DNA of 64,000 nt from JAFALK01 sp042701975 (lineage in GTDB: Bacteria > Pseudomonadota > Gammaproteobacteria > Burkholderiales > Burkholderiaceae_C): positions 1,302,001 to 1,366,000 of the forward strand of contig CP170561.1 in assembly GCA_042701975.1 (NCBI GenBank), read 5' to 3'. Position 1 is the stretch's first letter; every line of letters begins with the position of its first letter. Position numbers and translations under genes: made by a program. Below the pieces are notes generated by a model, which saw only the letters and a list, made by a program, of their open reading frames with translations, did no database searches and was not told where the DNA came from. This document shows, piece after piece, positions 25,704 through 35,581 of the stretch.

Positions 25704-26810
25704 CTAACGGCAATTTTCAGCGGCAGGCGTGCCCGGCTTGTAGCCGTCGTTCAACGCGGTGAGAAAGCAGACGATGTCCGCCCGGTCCTGCGGCGTGATC
25801 GTCGCGAGCGGCGCGATGCCGGCGTGGTCTTGCGGGCGCAGATCGTCGAACTTGGCCGTTGGGTACCAGCGCGCAGCGTCGCTGTCGCGCGTGGCGTAGA
25901 AATCCAGCACCTGGGCCAGGCTCGTCATCTTGCCGTTGTGGAAGTAGACCGGCCGGCGCGCCGTGTTGCGCAAACCCGGCGTGCGGAAGAAGCCGCATTG
26001 ATCGGGCTTGCCCTTGAGACACAGGCCCACGTCGAAGTACTTGGGATCCTCGTTGGCCTGGATCGCCGCATTGCGCGGCACGCCGAAGGCGGCATAGCCG
26101 AAGTTGGTGAACAGCGGCGGCTTGCCATCGGGACCGGGGCGGCTCGTGTGGCAGGACGCGCAGTTGCCGCGCCTTGGATCTTCAAAGGCTGCGAGGCCGC
26201 GCGCCTCGGCCGCCGTCAGTTGTTCGCGGCCGGCGAGCACGAGGTCGTACTTGCTGTCGTAGGGGTGAAAGCGCGTGTCTTCATGCTGAAAGGCCTGCAA
26301 CGCCTCGGCGATCTGCGCCACGGTGGTCTTGGCGTCGACCTCTTCTGCGCCGTACACCGCCTTGAACTGCGCGCCGTACACGCCCTGGCGCACCTTGCGG
26401 GCCACGGTCTTCACATCGCCGGCATCGAGCTCGCGCGGACTGAACAGCGGCAGCAGCGCCTGTGCAGCGAGCGTGTCTGCGCGGCCGTCGGTCATCAGGC
26501 CGCCCTGCAGCCTGGCTGCGTCGAAGGGCGGCTGGTGTTCCAGGTAGCGGATCGAGGGCGCGGCGCGTGTGCCGAAGAGCTGCTCGTAGGCGCCGCCCAC
26601 CTGCACCGGCTGGGCGTTCGGCGGCCCATGCGTGAAGACGGGATCGTGGCAGGTGGCGCAGGACATGCGCCCGGAGCCCGAGAGCGTGCGATCGGCATAG
26701 ATGAGCTCGCCCAGCCGGGCCTTGGGGCTGAGGGGGGGCGGCGACGGCGCCTTGCTGTCGCAGCCAGCCAGCAGCAGGAGCGTCAGTAACAAGTGAGGCG
26801 AGCGTTTCAT
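25704..26810 (-). CDS. Dihaem cytochrome c peroxidase (MauG/CcpA family) lipoprotein
   Basis: A 368-residue protein with a lipobox (LLLLAGC, Cys17) and two haem c motifs: MSCATCH near residue 50 and GNCASCH near residue 217. Its layout, including TDGRADTLAAQALLPLFS and FFRTPGLRNTARRPVYFHNGKM, fits bacterial dihaem peroxidases, which reduce hydrogen peroxide with electrons from cytochrome c in the periplasm. Two further Cys pairs near the C-terminus may form disulfides. It is divergent from the glycine-rich lipoprotein gene. Confidence 0.9.
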   Translation of the reverse strand: MKRSPHLLLTLLLLAGCDSKAPSPPPLSPKARLGELIYADRTLSGSGRMSCATCHDPVFTHGPPNAQPVQVGGAYEQLFGTRAAPSIRYLEHQPPFDAARLQGGLMTDGRADTLAAQALLPLFSPRELDAGDVKTVARKVRQGVYGAQFKAVYGAEEVDAKTTVAQIAEALQAFQHEDTRFHPYDSKYDLVLAGREQLTAAEARGLAAFEDPRRGNCASCHTSRPGPDGKPPLFTNFGYAAFGVPRNAAIQANEDPKYFDVGLCLKGKPDQCGFFRTPGLRNTARRPVYFHNGKMTSLAQVLDFYATRDSDAARWYPTAKFDDLRPQDHAGIAPLATITPQDRADIVCFLTALNDGYKPGTPAAENCR

Positions 26811-26857
26811 GGGCCGCCGATGCTACGCTGCCAGACATCGAGGAATCGAGGGACGCG

Positions 26858-28483
26858 ATGACGACGAGACGCGATCTGTTGCGCTTGAGCCTGCCCGTGA
26901 TCCTGGGCGGTTGTGGTGGTGGCGGGGGAGGGAGTGGCGGCGCTCCGAGCCCCGCTCCTGCACCGGGGCCCGCACCCGCGCCGGGGCCCGCACCCGCCCC
27001 GGGCCCTGCACCGGCGCCCACGCCCGTTGCCGGCCCGCCGCTGTGGCCCGGGCACGCCGGCAACGCGCAGCACCAGGCCAGCAGCAGTGTGCAGAGTCAG
27101 TCGCTCAACCGCGTTCTCTGGACGGCGCCCATCGACCTGTTCCCGCCCTACCGGGCGAACGGCTCGCTGCTGATCCACTACGGCTCGCCCGCCATCACGG
27201 CCACGGGCACGGTGCTGTTGCCGGTCCGCACCAGCGCGAACAACAACTTCCGGCTCGAGGCTCGCGTGGGAGCCACCGGCGGCCTGCTGTGGCAGCAGGA
27301 CAGCAGCTATGTGCCGCCGAACGCAACCTGGACGCCGATGTGCACGGTCGCCGTGGACGCGAACAACCGTGCCTTCTTCCCCGAATCGGGCGGCCGCATC
27401 CTGTGCCGCGACACGGTGGACAGCACGACGGGCACGCTCACGCGGCTGTGCTTCTACGGTGATGCGGTCTACACCGCCAACGCGGCGGCGCTGGACGCGG
27501 CTGTACGGATCTGCACGCCGCTCACGGTCGGCACGGATGGCGCGGTCTATTTCGGCTTCCAGGCCGTGGCCGGCAACGTGGCCAACGTGACGAGCGGCTT
27601 CGTGCGCATCGCGGCCAATGGCGCGGCCAGCTGGGTCAGCGTCGCGTCGCTCAGCGGCGACGCAGCCATCGTCAAGCCGGCGATGAATGCGGCCCCCGCG
27701 CTCTCGGTCGATGGAGCCACGCTTTACGTGGCGTGCAATTCTGGTGCGGGTGGCAGCGGTCTGCAGACCGGCTGCCTGCTGGCGCTCGATGCATCGACGC
27801 TGGCGCTGAAATCACGCCGCGCATTGCTGAGTCCGATGACGGCCAGCTCCGCCTACGTCACCGACAACTCGACAGCCGCGCCGATGGTTGCGCCCGATGG
27901 CGATGTGTTCTATGGCGTCCTCGAGAACGTGCGCAACGACCACAACGGCCGCGGCTGGCTGCTGCACTTTGACGCGACGCTCGGTACGAGCAAGACGCCA
28001 GGCTCCTTCGGCTGGGACGACACGCCCTCGCTGATACCGGCCAGCATGGTCGGTGCCTACACCGGCAGTTCCAGCTACTTGCTGCTCAGCAAGTACAACA
28101 ACTACTACGGAGCCGGCACCGGCGACGGCCAGAACCAGATGGCCATCCTCGACCCGAACGCCACCCAGGCCGACGGTTACGCAACGGCGGTGCGGGTGAT
28201 GAAGGAAGTGATCACGGTCATCGGCCCGACGCCAGACAGCGCCACGCCGGGCGGCGTGCGCGAGTGGTGCGTGAACACGGCGGCGGTCGACGCGGCCAGC
28301 AACTCGGTGCTGATCAACAACGAAGACGGCACGCTCTACCGCTGGGACCTGCGCATCAACAGCCTGAGCCAGGGCGTGGTGATGAACGCAGGCCTGGGCC
28401 AGGCCTACACGGCGACGGTGATTGGCCGCGATGGCGTGGTGTACGCGGTGAACAACGCGACGCTCAACGCCATCGGGGCCTGA
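26858..28483 (+). CDS. Large lipoprotein with Pro-Ala linker and PQQ-like beta-propeller
   Basis: A 541-residue protein. The leader RRDLLRLSLPVILGGCGGG has a lipobox with Cys about 19, then a Gly tract and a (PAPAPG)n linker (residues 30-55) that would span the cell wall or hold the domain off the membrane. The body has repeated blades with VDANNRAFF, VGTDGAVYFG, LSVDGATLYVA, VAPDGDVFYGV and GRDGVVYAV, as in PQQ-like or outer-membrane BamB-like propellers, without clear PQQ ligands. Substrate or partner unknown. Convergent with the cyclophilin gene. Confidence 0.78.
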   Translation: MTTRRDLLRLSLPVILGGCGGGGGGSGGAPSPAPAPGPAPAPGPAPAPGPAPAPTPVAGPPLWPGHAGNAQHQASSSVQSQSLNRVLWTAPIDLFPPYRANGSLLIHYGSPAITATGTVLLPVRTSANNNFRLEARVGATGGLLWQQDSSYVPPNATWTPMCTVAVDANNRAFFPESGGRILCRDTVDSTTGTLTRLCFYGDAVYTANAAALDAAVRICTPLTVGTDGAVYFGFQAVAGNVANVTSGFVRIAANGAASWVSVASLSGDAAIVKPAMNAAPALSVDGATLYVACNSGAGGSGLQTGCLLALDASTLALKSRRALLSPMTASSAYVTDNSTAAPMVAPDGDVFYGVLENVRNDHNGRGWLLHFDATLGTSKTPGSFGWDDTPSLIPASMVGAYTGSSSYLLLSKYNNYYGAGTGDGQNQMAILDPNATQADGYATAVRVMKEVITVIGPTPDSATPGGVREWCVNTAAVDAASNSVLINNEDGTLYRWDLRINSLSQGVVMNAGLGQAYTATVIGRDGVVYAVNNATLNAIGA

Positions 28484-28492
28484 GCGCTCTGC

Positions 28493-29197
28493 TTACTTGA
28501 TGCGCTTGGCCCAGTACAGCAGCACCTCGGTGGCGGGCGTGTCGGCCACGCCGGTCAGCTGGACTTCGTCGTTGATCTTGTCGACCACGGTCAGGCCCGA
28601 GATCACCTTGCCGTACACGGCGTAGCCCGGATTGCTGGCGCTGGTGTAGTCCAGGCTCGCACTGTTGTCCACGGTGTTGAAGTAGAACTGGCTGGTGGCC
28701 GAGTTCGCCACGCTGGTGCGGGCCATGGCGATGGTGCCGCGCGTGTTGCTCAGGCCGACGTTGGTCTCCAGCGTGATGGCCGGGTACGTGGCCGTCTTGG
28801 CAACCAGCCCGGTGGTGAAGCCGCCGCCTTGCACCACGAAGCCGCGGACCACGCGGTGAAAGATCGTGTTGCTGTAGAAGCCGTCATCCACGTACTTCAT
28901 GAAGTTGGCCACCGTGATCGGGGCCTTGTCGCCGTAGAGCTCGACAACGATCTCGCCGTCCGAGGTCAGCATGCACACCACATTGGTGGCCGTGCTTGCA
29001 GATGCGGCGGCGACGCCGGCCGTGGAGCAGGAGGTGGTCGGTGCCGTGGTGACCGGATTGGGCTTGGCGACCGTCGTGCCGCCACCACCGTTTGCTGGGG
29101 TGCCGCTGCTGCCACCGCCGCCGCCACAGGCGCTCAGCGCGAAGGAGGCCACGACGGCGGCCGAAACTGCGGCCAGGGAAAACTGCTTGAACTTCAT
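28493..29197 (-). CDS. Cyclophilin-type peptidyl-prolyl cis-trans isomerase, lipoprotein
   Basis: A 234-residue protein with lipobox FALSAC (Cys24) followed by GGGGGSSG and a Thr/Ala/Pro linker to about residue 75. The cyclophilin domain follows: GEIVVELYGDKAPITVANF, IFHRVVRGFVVQGGG, MARTSVANSATSQFYFN, YAVYGKVISGL. The catalytic Arg (FHRVVRGF) and QFYFN motif are present. It probably assists folding of outer-membrane or periplasmic proteins. A second CxxC-like pair (TSCSTAG...VVCML) could form a disulfide between linker and domain. Confidence 0.92.
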   Translation of the reverse strand: MKFKQFSLAAVSAAVVASFALSACGGGGGSSGTPANGGGGTTVAKPNPVTTAPTTSCSTAGVAAASASTATNVVCMLTSDGEIVVELYGDKAPITVANFMKYVDDGFYSNTIFHRVVRGFVVQGGGFTTGLVAKTATYPAITLETNVGLSNTRGTIAMARTSVANSATSQFYFNTVDNSASLDYTSASNPGYAVYGKVISGLTVVDKINDEVQLTGVADTPATEVLLYWAKRIK

Positions 29198-29259
29198 GCG
29201 AAAAGTACCTGCGGTTGAGAAAAGTCCGCAAGCCTACCGCAAGGCTGTGAACAGGCGCG

Positions 29260-30087
29260 TTACAACTCGATGTTGTCGATCAAACGAGTCTTGCCCAGCT
29301 TGGCCGCACCGAGCGCCACCAGCGGTTCGCCGTCCGCCGCGGGCCCGAGATCGCGCTGGCGGCGCAGCGTCATGTAGTCGACCTGCCAGCCATGATCGGT
29401 CAGGCGCTGGGCAGCCACGGCCTCCAGCGCAGCCACGTCACGCTGGCCGGCGTTCCAGGTGGCGATCAGCTGGCGCAGGGTGTGCGAGAGGCGCAGTGCC
29501 TCCATCTTTTCTTCGGCCGAGAGGTAGCCGTTGCGCGATGAAAGTGCCAGGCCTTCGGGCGAGCGCAGCGTCTCGCTGCCGACGATGGTGATGGGCAGGC
29601 CCATCTGCGCCACCATGCGGCGGATCACCATCACCTGCTGGTAGTCCTTCTTGCCGAACACGGCCAGCGAGGGCTGGACGATGTTGAAGAGCTTGTGCAC
29701 CACCGTGCTCACGCCGGTGTAGAAGCCGGGGCGGAAGTGGCCTTCGAGGATGTCCGAGAGCTCGGCCGGCGGCACGACCTTGAAGCCTTGCGGTTCGGGG
29801 TAGAGCTCCTTCTCGGCCGGCGCGAAGGCGATGTCGCAGCCGGCGCCCTTGAGCAGCTCGCAGTCGCGCTCCAGCGTGCGCGGGTACTGGTCGAAGTCTT
29901 CGTGCGGCAGGAACTGCAGGCGGTTGACGAAGAGGCTGGCCACGACGGGCCCGCTGGTGGCGAGCTTGGCCTGGTGCACGAGCGCCAGGTGGCCTTCATG
30001 CAGGTTGCCCATGGTGGGCACGAAGCCCACGCCGGGCTGGCCCTTGAGCGCCGCGCGCAGGTCGGCGATGGTGTGGATGACTTGCAT
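29260..30087 (-). CDS. panC: Pantothenate synthetase
   Basis: A 275-residue PanC joining pantoate and beta-alanine with ATP. Signatures: VPTMGNLHEGHLALV with the HxGH ATP motif, PEDFDQYPRT-like HEDFDQYPRT, FRPGFYTGVSTVVHKLFN, FGKKDYQQVMVIRRM and LALSSRNGYLS. The ATG at 30087 lies 29 bases after the panB stop, forming a panBC operon. Confidence 0.97.
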   Translation of the reverse strand: MQVIHTIADLRAALKGQPGVGFVPTMGNLHEGHLALVHQAKLATSGPVVASLFVNRLQFLPHEDFDQYPRTLERDCELLKGAGCDIAFAPAEKELYPEPQGFKVVPPAELSDILEGHFRPGFYTGVSTVVHKLFNIVQPSLAVFGKKDYQQVMVIRRMVAQMGLPITIVGSETLRSPEGLALSSRNGYLSAEEKMEALRLSHTLRQLIATWNAGQRDVAALEAVAAQRLTDHGWQVDYMTLRRQRDLGPAADGEPLVALGAAKLGKTRLIDNIEL

Positions 30088-30116
30088 GCTCGTGCCGCCG
30101 CTGCTGGGTCGATCGA

Positions 30117-30929
30117 TCAGAAGCCGTGGACGGCGTCGACCGGGAAGGTGCCGGCCTTCACTTCCTGCACGTAGCGGGCCACGGCTTCCTGGATGCTCTT
30201 GCTGCCTTCCATGAAGTTGCGCACGAAGCGCGGATGGCGGCCGTGGCTGATGCCCAGCATGTCGTGCAGCACCAGCACCTGGCCCGAGCAGCCCACGCCG
30301 GCGCCGATGCCGATCACGGGCACGGGCAGGCTGTCGGTGATCTCCTTGGCCACGGTGGAGGGCACCATCTCCAGCACGATCATCTGCGCGCCGGCCTCGA
30401 CCAGCTCCTGCGCATGGCGCTTGAGCAATGCGGCACCGGCCTCGCTGCGGCCCTGCACCTTGAAGCCGCCCAGTGCGGTCACGGTCTGCGGCGTGAAGCC
30501 CAGATGGCCGCACACGGGGATGCCGCGCTCGGTCAGGAAGCGCACGGTCTCGTTGACCCAGCCGCCGCCGCCTTCGAGCTTGACCATGTGGGCGCCGAGC
30601 TTGAAGAGCTGCGCCGCGTTCCGCCAGGCTTCTTCCTTGGAGGCCTGGTAGCTGTCGAAGGGCATGTCGCCGACGATCCAGGCGTAGCTGTTGCCGCGGG
30701 CTACGCTGCGCGTGTGATACAGCATCGAGTCCATGGACACGGCCACGGTCGACTCGGCGCCGTGCAGCACATTGCCCAGCGAATCGCCGATCAGCATCAC
30801 GTCCACACCGGCGTCGTCCAGCACATGGGCGAAGCTGGCGTCGTAGCAGGTCAGCATGGCGATCTTCTCGCCGCGCGCGTGCATGTCGAGCAGGCGCTGC
30901 AGGTTCAGGGGTTTGCGTTGTTCGTTCAT
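30117..30929 (-). CDS. panB: 3-methyl-2-oxobutanoate hydroxymethyltransferase
   Basis: A 270-residue TIM-barrel enzyme of pantothenate synthesis that adds a hydroxymethyl group from methylene-THF to ketoisovalerate. Landmarks: KIAMLTCYDASFAHVLDDAGVDVMLIGDSLGNV (metal Asp), GDMPFDSYQ, KLEGGG, VCGHLGFTPQ, EMVPS and IGIGAGVGCSGQVLVLHDMLG. First gene of the panBC pair; divergent from oxyR. Confidence 0.97.
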   Translation of the reverse strand: MNEQRKPLNLQRLLDMHARGEKIAMLTCYDASFAHVLDDAGVDVMLIGDSLGNVLHGAESTVAVSMDSMLYHTRSVARGNSYAWIVGDMPFDSYQASKEEAWRNAAQLFKLGAHMVKLEGGGGWVNETVRFLTERGIPVCGHLGFTPQTVTALGGFKVQGRSEAGAALLKRHAQELVEAGAQMIVLEMVPSTVAKEITDSLPVPVIGIGAGVGCSGQVLVLHDMLGISHGRHPRFVRNFMEGSKSIQEAVARYVQEVKAGTFPVDAVHGF

Positions 30930-30981
30930 GGCTGGACTCCTCCGGACGACATCAAATGCGCGGGCAGTTTAGCCGCGCGCC

Positions 30982-30999
30982 CGACTCCACGTAGAGTCG
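30982..30999. promoter_or_regulatory. Inverted repeat in oxyR leader
   Basis: CGACTC, 6 bases, GAGTCG: a perfect 6-bp inverted repeat whose right arm ends 5 bases before the oxyR ATG. It may be an autoregulatory site or an RNA hairpin hiding the ribosome-binding region; no purine-rich Shine-Dalgarno is otherwise visible. Confidence 0.4.
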
Positions 31000-31004
31000 C
31001 GGTT

Positions 31005-31931
31005 ATGACCCTGACCGAGCTCCGCTATATCGTCGCCGTCGCCCGTGAGCGCCATTTTGGCCGCGCCGCCGAGGCTTGCCATGTCTCCCAGCCCACGCTG
31101 TCCGTGGCGATCAAGAAGCTGGAGGAGGAGCTCGACGTCAAGCTTTTCGAGCGCGGCGGCAGTGAGGTGAGCGTGACGCCGCTGGGCGAGGAGATCATCC
31201 AGCAGGCCCAGCGCGTGATCGAGGAGGCCGGCTCCATCAAGGAGATCGCCAAGCGCGGCAAGGATCCGCTGGCCGGGCCGCTCAAGCTCGGCGTGATCTA
31301 CACCATTGGTCCCTACTTGCTGCCCGCGCTGGTGAAGAAGAGCATCGAGACGCTGCCGCAGATGCCGCTGATCCTGCAGGAGAACTTCACCTCGCGCCTG
31401 CTGGAAATGCTGCGCCTGGGCGAGATCGACTGCGCCATCGTCGCCGAGCCACTGCCCGACATGGGCCTGGCGCGCGCCGACCTGTACGACGAGCCTTTCC
31501 GCGTCGCCGTGCCCGTGGGCCATCCGCTGGCCGAGCGCGAAGCCGTGAGCAGCGCCGAGCTCAAGCGCGAGACCCTGCTGCTGCTGGGTGCCGGCCACTG
31601 CTTCCGGGATCAGGTGCTGGAGGTCTGCCCCGAGTACGCCCGCTTCGCGCCCGACGCCGAAGGCATTCGCAAGAGCTTCGAGGGCAGCTCGCTGGAGACC
31701 ATCAAGCACATGGTGTCTGCCGGCATGGGCATCACCGTGCTGCCGCTGCTGGCCGTGCCCGCCACGCCGCAGCCGCACCTGCGCATCCTGCCCTTCGAGG
31801 AACCTGTGCCAACCCGGCGCGTCGTGCTGGTCTGGCGCCGCAGCTTCACGCGCTACGAGGCGATTGCGGCCTTGCGCAACATCGTCTTCGACTGCGACCT
31901 GCCGGGTGTGAACTGGATCCAGCCGGCCTAG
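31005..31931 (+). CDS. oxyR: Hydrogen peroxide-sensing LysR regulator OxyR
   Basis: A 308-residue LysR-type regulator. The HTH covers residues 1-60 (LRYIVAVARERHFGRAAEACHVSQPTLSVAIKKLEE). The redox pair is at residues 199 and 208 in GHCFRDQVLEVC, the same positions as the E. coli OxyR Cys199/Cys208 disulfide, which supports the assignment strongly. It activates catalase and peroxide-defence genes when oxidised. The dihaem peroxidase gene lies 4 kb away but no operator was identified there. Confidence 0.95.
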   Translation: MTLTELRYIVAVARERHFGRAAEACHVSQPTLSVAIKKLEEELDVKLFERGGSEVSVTPLGEEIIQQAQRVIEEAGSIKEIAKRGKDPLAGPLKLGVIYTIGPYLLPALVKKSIETLPQMPLILQENFTSRLLEMLRLGEIDCAIVAEPLPDMGLARADLYDEPFRVAVPVGHPLAEREAVSSAELKRETLLLLGAGHCFRDQVLEVCPEYARFAPDAEGIRKSFEGSSLETIKHMVSAGMGITVLPLLAVPATPQPHLRILPFEEPVPTRRVVLVWRRSFTRYEAIAALRNIVFDCDLPGVNWIQPA

Positions 31932-31967
31932 GCAGGCCTGGCAAGGCCCGCGCCGCCGCGGCTGGCC

Positions 31968-33779
31968 TCAGAGCACCGCCAGCAGGCCGATGATGCCCAG
32001 AGCCAGCGCCGCCAGCGCGTCGCCGGCAATCATGCCGCCGCCGACGAGCGAGGTGGCGCTCATGTCCGAGGGCAGGTCGGCGTCTTCGGTCTTGGGCTTG
32101 AAGGTGTTGATCAGGCTCGAGATCACGCCGCCCGCGCCGAACCACAGGGCCGGCGCCAGGTTGACGAAGCCGCCGAAGGACGAGGCGTAGGGGCTCGGGA
32201 TGACCACGGTGTCGAGCACGAAGTCCACTGCATAGGCGGCCTGGCCCGAACGCTTGTAGGCCTGCCAGCGGCGGCTTTGCAGCACGGCCTTGCGCAGGAA
32301 CTCGGTGACGAAGCCGATCACCATGCCGATCAGGATGGCCTGGGTCTGGTAGGGCTTGGGTTCCGTGATCGAGCGCAGCGCGCCGACGAACTTGTAGGTC
32401 ATGGCGGACTGCCACTGGGCCGGAGCCGCGTCCTTGGCGAGCAGGGTCTGGTCGATCTTGAGGATCGGGTAGGCGGTCATGAACAGATGGGCCGCAGCCA
32501 CGGCCAGCACGGCGCCGAGCACCAGGCCGGCGGCCTGGAAGCGGAACTGCAGCGTGCGGTTGGAACCCAGGCGCCAGCCGGTCGAGCGGTCCTGCTGCAT
32601 GTCGCCCGCCACGGAGCAGGAGACGAAGACCACGGTGGCGCCCATCAGCGCCAGGATCGGATCCTGCAGGCCGGTGGCGGCCAGGATCAGCACGGTGACG
32701 ACGAAGGCCGAGGAGATCGGGTTCCAGTCCGTCAGGCCCAGCGAGATGCCGTTGACCAGGGCGAACAGGACCACCAGCACGATGGCCAGCACCATGTGGC
32801 CGGGCGCCACACCGAAGAACTGCACGCCGGCCACGGCCGTGGCCAGGGCCCAGAAGCCCGTCCAGGCGAACAGGCGCGGCAGGCTGGCGCGCGGACCGGT
32901 TCGCTGTTCTTCCGGCACTTCGACGGCTGCGCCCTCGGGCGTCGTGGTGAGGCGCTTCACGGCGCGCCAGAGGATCAGACTCATGTCGATCACGGCGGCG
33001 CCGAGGATCATGCCCAGGGCGATGAGGAAGGCGATCTTGCGGGTGGGCTCGCCTTCATGCAGCCAGCCGATGCTGATGAAATACGGCGTCAACGCCCAGA
33101 ACGCGAGGCCGCCGGCAATGGCCGGCACGCCCACGCGTGCACCGACGATCAGGCCGGCGCCGAAGGTGGAGGTCGAGAACTCGATCGCGCCCAGGAAGGC
33201 GATCTTGGTCGCCGCGAAGCCGCCGATCAGACCGGCGCCCATGCCGCCGAACAGCCGCCCCACCGAGCGCTTGAGCAGCTCCGGGTCGGTCAGGGCGCGC
33301 AGGATGTTGGCCACGGCCAGGCCCGAGGGGAAGGTCAGCTGCATCTTCTCCACGAGGATGGGCGTGTACAGCATGCCCACGCCCGCGGCCATCATGCCGA
33401 TGCACAGCATGTAGACCATCAGCTGCCAGGCAGGCACGACGGGCATGTTCATCCAGGTCATGGCCTGGATCAGGGCGCTCATGGCCATCATGCCGGCCAC
33501 CGAGGCGGCCGTGGTCTGGATGTAGTTGGCGCCGTGGCGCCCCTCGGCCCCATAACCGTAGGTCACGACGGAGCCGAGGATGCCCGCCAGCACCTGCCCG
33601 CCGACGAAGAAGCCGATGGAGAAGTTCATGAAGGCGGCCGTGATGCCGCCCAGCGGGCCCAGCACCAGCATGCCGATGGCGCCCAGCAGCAGGTAGTAGC
33701 CCGCAGAGCCTACGGGGGGCAGCCAGGCCCAGCGGCGCGTGTCGGGAATGGTGGAGATGGGGGTGGACAGCGTGTTCAT
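31968..33779 (-). CDS. OPT family oligopeptide/metal-chelate transporter
   Basis: A 603-residue multi-pass membrane protein with about 14-16 hydrophobic segments, of the bacterial OPT family (PPVGSAGYYLLLGAIGM, GGQVLAGILGSVVTYGYGA, EGRHGANYIQTTA, LTFPSGLAVANILRA, QDRSTGWRLGSNRT). Family members import oligopeptides or metal-siderophore-like chelates by proton symport. Start at 33779 chosen over an ATG eight codons upstream. It is divergent from prfC. Confidence 0.92.
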   Translation of the reverse strand: MNTLSTPISTIPDTRRWAWLPPVGSAGYYLLLGAIGMLVLGPLGGITAAFMNFSIGFFVGGQVLAGILGSVVTYGYGAEGRHGANYIQTTAASVAGMMAMSALIQAMTWMNMPVVPAWQLMVYMLCIGMMAAGVGMLYTPILVEKMQLTFPSGLAVANILRALTDPELLKRSVGRLFGGMGAGLIGGFAATKIAFLGAIEFSTSTFGAGLIVGARVGVPAIAGGLAFWALTPYFISIGWLHEGEPTRKIAFLIALGMILGAAVIDMSLILWRAVKRLTTTPEGAAVEVPEEQRTGPRASLPRLFAWTGFWALATAVAGVQFFGVAPGHMVLAIVLVVLFALVNGISLGLTDWNPISSAFVVTVLILAATGLQDPILALMGATVVFVSCSVAGDMQQDRSTGWRLGSNRTLQFRFQAAGLVLGAVLAVAAAHLFMTAYPILKIDQTLLAKDAAPAQWQSAMTYKFVGALRSITEPKPYQTQAILIGMVIGFVTEFLRKAVLQSRRWQAYKRSGQAAYAVDFVLDTVVIPSPYASSFGGFVNLAPALWFGAGGVISSLINTFKPKTEDADLPSDMSATSLVGGGMIAGDALAALALGIIGLLAVL

Positions 33780-33902
33780 GCGGGGCAGCGCCTGTCTAGG
33801 CAAGTTCGATTGCCCGGGACTTTAGCTGTCGCGGCAGGGGCTCCCGTCCGGGAACACCCGTGGGCGCGGGATAATCGCCGGTTGCTTTACAAGCCAGCCA
33901 CC

Positions 33903-35573
<1,671 letters not shown>

Positions 35574-35581
35574 GGCCTTGA

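Noticed and set aside
22627..25713. A 1,028-residue minus-strand frame antisense to recG
   Set aside because: Low-complexity His/Arg/Gln/Gly composition and full overlap with an unmistakable recG.
26950..27025. Tandem repeat array
   Set aside because: The repeats encode a Pro-Ala-Gly linker of the lipoprotein and are not a CRISPR or mobile repeat.
32277..33902. A long N-terminal extension in frame with prfC
   Set aside because: It runs antisense to the OPT transporter and has shadow composition; RF3 similarity begins after the ATG at 33903.
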